From positions 35,140,610 to 35,204,609 of the forward strand of contig NC_030382.2 of the NCBI RefSeq assembly GCF_001625215.2: a stretch of 64,000 nt of DNA, written 5' to 3'. Positions 60,057 through 64,000 of this stretch are shown here, piece after piece. Numbering within the stretch: the stretch's first letter is position 1; every line of letters starts with the position of its first letter. Both the position numbers and the translations under genes were made by a program. Under the pieces are notes generated by a model that worked only from the letters and a program-made list of their open reading frames with translations, was not told the DNA's origin and ran no database searches. The DNA is from Daucus carota subsp. sativus. Lineage: Eukaryota; Streptophyta; Magnoliopsida; Apiales; Apiaceae.

Positions 60057-61181
60057 ATGGCCTTTAAAGATTTAACAGATCCCAACAGGAATGTTGCTTT
60101 GATCTTCGGATCAACAGGGCTTGTAGGCAGGGAACTAGCCAGAAGGCTACTTTCGCGAGGTGGCTGGAAGGTTTATGGCGTTGCCAGAAGTGCGGATGTG
60201 ACAAACATCCAGGACTCGAACTACCAGTTTATCAGCTGTGACCTTCTTGATTCTACGGATACCAGGGATAAGCTGTGTTCTTTACACGACGTGACTCATA
60301 TTTTTTGGATCACTTGGGCTAGTCAGTTTCCTTTGGACAGCAGAGAATGCTGTGAACAGAACAAAGCTATGATGTCTAATGCACTGAATGCTCTCCTCCC
60401 AATAGCCAAGTCACTAAAGCATTTCTCACTTCAGACTGGTGTTAAGCATTACATTTCATTAAAAGGGGCTTCCAATGGTAATGAAGGACATTACTACGAT
60501 GAAGAATGCCCGAGATTGAGTTCTGAAAATAATTTCTACTACACACTTGAGGATTTGCTGAAAGAGACATTAGGAGGTAAAGTTGCTTGGTCTGTCCATC
60601 GGCCTGGACTGATACTGGGAAGTTCACAGAGGGCAGTGTACAATTTTATGGGGAGTTTGTGTGTTTACGGGGCAATCTGTAAGCATTTGAATCTCCCATT
60701 TATGTTTGGAGGGACAAGGGAATGCTGGGAAGAGATGTGCATCGATGGCTCAGATGTCCGGTTAGTGGCTGAACAGCAGATATGGTCTGCAACAAATGAT
60801 GCATTACTGTCAACTGATGGTCAGGCCTTTAATGCCATCAACGGACCTCGTTTCACGTGGAAGCAGATATGGAAAAAAATCGGCCTCAAATTTGGAGCAG
60901 TGGTGCCAGATGACATGTTTTCTGAGGATTTCATGTTCTCAACAGCAATGGCTGATAAGGGCGCAGTCTGGAAGGAAATAGTTGCAAAAGAAGGATTAAT
61001 TGGAACAGAAATGGAGGATTTGGCCAACTTCCAATTTATGGATCTTTTGTTTCGTTGCCCTACTAAGATGCTCGCCACACGGGACAAGGCCAACAGGCTT
61101 GGCCTAAAGGACATGTACGAAACCTTAGATTCGATACTCTACTGGGTAGATGATATGAGAAGGGACAAATTGATTCCCTGA
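60057..61181 (+). CDS. PRISE-type NADPH reductase (progesterone 5-beta-reductase / iridoid synthase family)
   Basis: A short-chain dehydrogenase-like enzyme that reduces the C=C bond of enones with NADPH. Single exon of 374 residues. The start is the ATG at 60057; the frame is open 22 codons further but has no upstream ATG. The nucleotide site is GSTGLVG (18-24). The diagnostic PRISE motifs are HIFWITWAS (81-89), LQTGVKHY with catalytic Lys130, FYYTLEDLL with catalytic Tyr161/162, and [13 protein letters not shown] (178-190). Plant relatives are VEP1 (vein patterning), P5betaR of cardenolide plants and iridoid synthase. The active-site residues that separate iridoid synthase from P5betaR cannot be judged by eye, so the natural substrate is open. 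No targeting signal; cytosolic. Confidence 0.93.
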   Translation: MAFKDLTDPNRNVALIFGSTGLVGRELARRLLSRGGWKVYGVARSADVTNIQDSNYQFISCDLLDSTDTRDKLCSLHDVTHIFWITWASQFPLDSRECCEQNKAMMSNALNALLPIAKSLKHFSLQTGVKHYISLKGASNGNEGHYYDEECPRLSSENNFYYTLEDLLKETLGGKVAWSVHRPGLILGSSQRAVYNFMGSLCVYGAICKHLNLPFMFGGTRECWEEMCIDGSDVRLVAEQQIWSATNDALLSTDGQAFNAINGPRFTWKQIWKKIGLKFGAVVPDDMFSEDFMFSTAMADKGAVWKEIVAKEGLIGTEMEDLANFQFMDLLFRCPTKMLATRDKANRLGLKDMYETLDSILYWVDDMRRDKLIP

Positions 61182-62169
61182 AATAAGGAATTACCTGAAG
61201 GAGAATGTGGTGCACCATATACTAGTTCTAGTTGTAGCATTAAAAAAGAAGTCAAAGTTGTAAAATCAAAGGTCGTAACAATAAATTATTTAGTAGAACT
61301 CAGCGTATAAGGCTCTGTCTGAGCACTATATATGTGACTACAAATATATTTAAGTCCATTACTCTATACACAAGTACAAATTATTGTTCCCTTGTTTCAC
61401 TGATCTTGCCTTAAACGTGGTGGCAGACGACTGAGTTGTGTTGTAGGCGCATTAGTTAAATGATCTCTGTAACTTCTTACTGAGTTTTTATATTATATTA
61501 GCTGTTGGATGTTGGAAGAACAGAACTGGCCTTTATCTTTCGACAAATTTCAACCTGAATTCTACTAGGCGCGCACTATGGAACTGTAATACAATAAGAG
61601 AAGTACGAGATCAATCTGAAAAATGATTATGCATGTCAAGCGTTCTTCTACTGACGGGAAACGCTAAATTATAAAAAAGTTGTACATGAGCACGATTGGA
61701 CAGCCCAGTGGTGGGTTTATCCTCTGTTGTCCCGGGACACCCGGGTTCGACTCTGGCTCACCCCGAGAAAAGAAAAGGTATAACTAACGTAGAGAGCAGG
61801 ATTCTCCATATGCTACTTTTGTTGATTTATACTCACCGAAGTATTAGAACAGAGCTCCTATATACTTCTGTTATTTGGTAATTTTAGTCTGGCTTGAATT
61901 TTTAGCAGTAAATTTTGCAGCACACTAATATGTTAATTTATAGCATGCATAAGGTAAGGAGAACTAGTCTTAGTTTAAGCGGTTTGGAAATTGGTATTTT
62001 TGTGTCTAATTGACTCTCTGTGAGATAACTGAAATTAGGAGGTTTACCGGCAATCACTAAAATTGATACATATAAAAACTTTCGGTCATTCAGTCTGAAT
62101 TGTAGGCTGTCATTGACGGATTCAGGGGGTATAGGGTGGCATTGGCCCCCCAAAACCTTCCCTAGAAAA
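61182..62169. other. PRISE 3' flank with a SINE-like relic
   Basis: At 61702-61756 there are pol III promoter-like boxes (see separate entry). 62109-62150 (GACGGATTCAGGGGG, TGGCCCCCC) resembles a weathered hAT terminus. No gene. Confidence 0.4.
61695..61790 (+). repeat. Possible tRNA-derived SINE head
   Basis: GCCCAGTGGTGGG (61703-61715) resembles a pol III A box, and GGGTTCGACTCTGG (61743-61756) a B box, at tRNA-like spacing. The sequence does not fold as a normal tRNA acceptor stem. No tail or target duplication was found, so this is tentative. Confidence 0.45.
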
Positions 62170-63616
62170 ATGTAAAGTGTAGAGAGACATATATATGATG
62201 ACCTGACACATGTAAGCCTAAATCTTGTAAAAGATCCTTGAGCCATTTAACTTCACAAGATGCATCAGCCAATGCCCAATATTCAGCTTCAGCTGTGCTC
62301 CTAGGTAGGCCTGTAAACGGATCGGATTTGGATCGGATCTAGCTAAATCCATATCCTAATCCATTTAAATTTATCGGATTCGGATCGAATCGGATCAGGA
62401 GTCGGATATTTTACAATTCAATCCATATCCGGTCCACTAGGATCATGGATAATCGGATCGGAGCCCCGATCCACTAAAAATTATGAAATATATTTTTTAA
62501 TCGTGAACAATGTTTTAACTTTCATACAAAAAAAAAGTGATATTTTCTAACTATATTAATTCATAAACTTTAGCGTAATAGGTAAAAAAAACTAATAAAA
62601 CAGTATTTAATAAAAACTTTGTTGGTTGTTCCTGTAAAAACTTCAACACATAATTTATCAAGTAAATAGAAAAATAATAAATAAGTTGCTTAATAGTTTG
62701 GAGGAAGCAAATTATGATTTGCTCCTCTATTAATAAGGATTAAAATCGATAAATATGTCTTAAATACGGAACCAAGTGATTGAGGAGGTTTTAAGTGGAA
62801 GAGTTAGCTCCTGTGTTTATACTCACTCTACATAAAAAAAAAAGAGTGATTATTAGATTAACCGAATAACAAGAGTGAGAGCCATGTCAAGAATTAAGAG
62901 CAGCTGATCGATTATAAGAAAATATGATTTAGGGTTTTGTTTTGTATCTTTAGAAAATTTTATTTTGTATGTAATATATTAATAATAATATATTATATTA
63001 TAATACAATATAATATAAAATATATAATATAGTTAAGCATGAATCGGATCGGATCGTTAACAGATCGGATTTGACCATATCCATATCCATTCTTTATCGG
63101 ACCGGATTATTATCGGATCGGATTATTAGCAGATCGGATTTTTTTAATAAGGATCCATATCCATTTATTTAACCACGGATCAGATCGGGTCGGATCGGAT
63201 ATCCGATCCATTTACAGGCCTACTCCTAGGGGTAACTGACTGTTTCTTTGGTCTCCAAGAAATAGCAACTACTGGACCAAGTAAAAAACTATAGCCACCA
63301 ATAGACCTTCTTTCATTGGGATCTCCACCCTAGTCACTGTCACTGAGACCTTGCAACTGTTAATTGTTGACTGCAGGTAAGAACAAGCCATGATGCATTG
63401 TACATTTAAGATATCTCAGTACCCTCTCTACTGCTGCAAAGTGTTTAATTTTGGGTGCATGAAGGAATTGGCTAAGAATTTATACTGAAATTAAAATATC
63501 AGGCCTAGATGATGTCAAGTACAATAATTTTCCCACCAAAGCCTTGTAAACAGTAGGGTTAAGAATGAGATCACCAGACAATTCATTGTCAAATAGCTTA
63601 ACTTGAGCAGTCCTGA
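62170..63616 (-). pseudogene. Copia pol fragment (reverse transcriptase end and RNase H), interrupted
   Basis: Minus-strand reading shows the copia block LVGKLLYLTSSRPDI, then [47 protein letters not shown] and ALADASCEVKWLKDLL, the RT-to-RNase H end of copia pol. It is split by the element at 62306-63222. Three in-frame stops were seen. One replaces a usually conserved Trp in the DSDWGG motif and another sits where a Gln codon is expected, both as C-to-T or G-to-A changes. No LTR was found. The upstream boundary at about 63616 is cut by another repeat. Confidence 0.85.
62306..63222. mobile_element. hAT-like element inserted in the copia fragment
   Basis: A 917-base element with ends TAGGCCTGTAAACGGATCGG and CCGATCCATTTACAGGCCTA, flanked by the perfect 8-base duplication CTCCTAGG (62298-62305, 63223-63230). 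Both ends carry many GGATCGGAT-type words, making subterminal repeats of the kind that bind hAT transposase. The interior is AT-rich and non-coding. The 8-base duplication supports hAT; the TAGG terminus is atypical for CAGNG-type hAT. Confidence 0.85.
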
Positions 63617-64000
63617 TCCTTATATTTTTGGGGCCGTAGGCAAAATATTAAATTAGGGCCCTTTCAACAAAAAATTTATAAAGATCAAATTTTCTCCGAT
63701 AAATGTATATTTATCAGTATCAACATAGTAGTCATTTTCATTTTTTACACAGATGTATAGAAAAGATAATCACGTAAATGATTTTTAAAATTTCTTTTGA
63801 ATAAGAAGAAAGTAACTACTAATTTGTGACACTAATTTTTGACAAAGAAAGTACAAGATAGCACACAAGTAGCATGGGTTAAGAATGGAGTTCGAAAATA
63901 TGATAACAAGCAAATTATGACATCAATCTCAAATATCATATGTTATTTTAGCTACCATTTGTAAACCGATATATAACAATATATAGTAAAGAGATAAAAG
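63617..64000. other. Repeat edge and AT-rich sequence
   Basis: Starts with GATCCTTATATTTTTGGGGC and GGGCCCTTTCAAC, which look like the terminus of another repeat that truncates the copia fragment. The rest shows nothing. Confidence 0.4.

Noticed and set aside
61695-61790. Functional tRNA gene
   Set aside because: Pol III-like boxes are present but no acceptor stem or cloverleaf can be formed.

Overview
The window is nuclear DNA of a flowering plant, very probably a eudicot. The evidence is AT-rich sequence with GT-AG introns, plant-only gene families, and dense plant-type transposons (copia LTR elements using the initiator-Met tRNA primer site, Helitrons, and Stowaway, Tourist, hAT and Mutator MITEs). 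The species cannot be fixed from sequence alone; the TE style would fit an asterid such as an umbellifer, but that is a weak guess. Nothing bacterial, viral or organellar is present.

Layout. 1-2579: the 5' half of an apparently intact Ty1/copia element on the minus strand. 2580-13300: a gene-free repeat block with tandem and inverted repeats, a solo LTR with target duplication (5169-6337), a Helitron 3' end (7969), a Mutator-like long-TIR MITE (8324-8731) and a complete non-autonomous Helitron (10966-12358). 13348-15471: FAD3-type omega-3 desaturase, 8 exons. 16101-18805: nested Stowaway MITEs and a decayed PIF/Harbinger element. 21235-22735: TRM/LONGIFOLIA-like protein. 24440-25250: a broken copy of the CCCH zinc-finger gene downstream. 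26421-27371: carboxylesterase. 28256-29746: ankyrin plus tandem CCCH zinc-finger protein. 31121-33005: GPI-type GH17 glucanase-like protein with an X8 domain. 34261-38333 and 43551-46889: two tandem nine-exon phosphoinositide phospholipase C genes. 48545-51005: GT90 glycosyltransferase. 54162-57083: vacuolar Ca2+/H+ exchanger (CAX), 12 exons. 58787-59095: a TRIM element. 60057-61181: PRISE (progesterone 5-beta-reductase/iridoid synthase family) reductase. 62170-63616: a dead copia fragment split by a hAT-like element.

The genes form no operon or obvious pathway cluster. The two PLC genes are a true tandem duplication, with exon phases kept exactly and homologous 3' flanks. The zinc-finger gene also has a dead duplicate about 4 kb away. 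PLC and CAX both touch Ca2+ signalling, but their proximity is probably accidental. Exon coordinates were derived by hand from reading frame and splice consensus; every multi-exon model closes in frame. No new molecular system is evident. The most interesting protein-level points are a Glu-to-Gln change at the expected GH17 nucleophile and an Asp-to-Glu change at the expected carboxylesterase triad acid.
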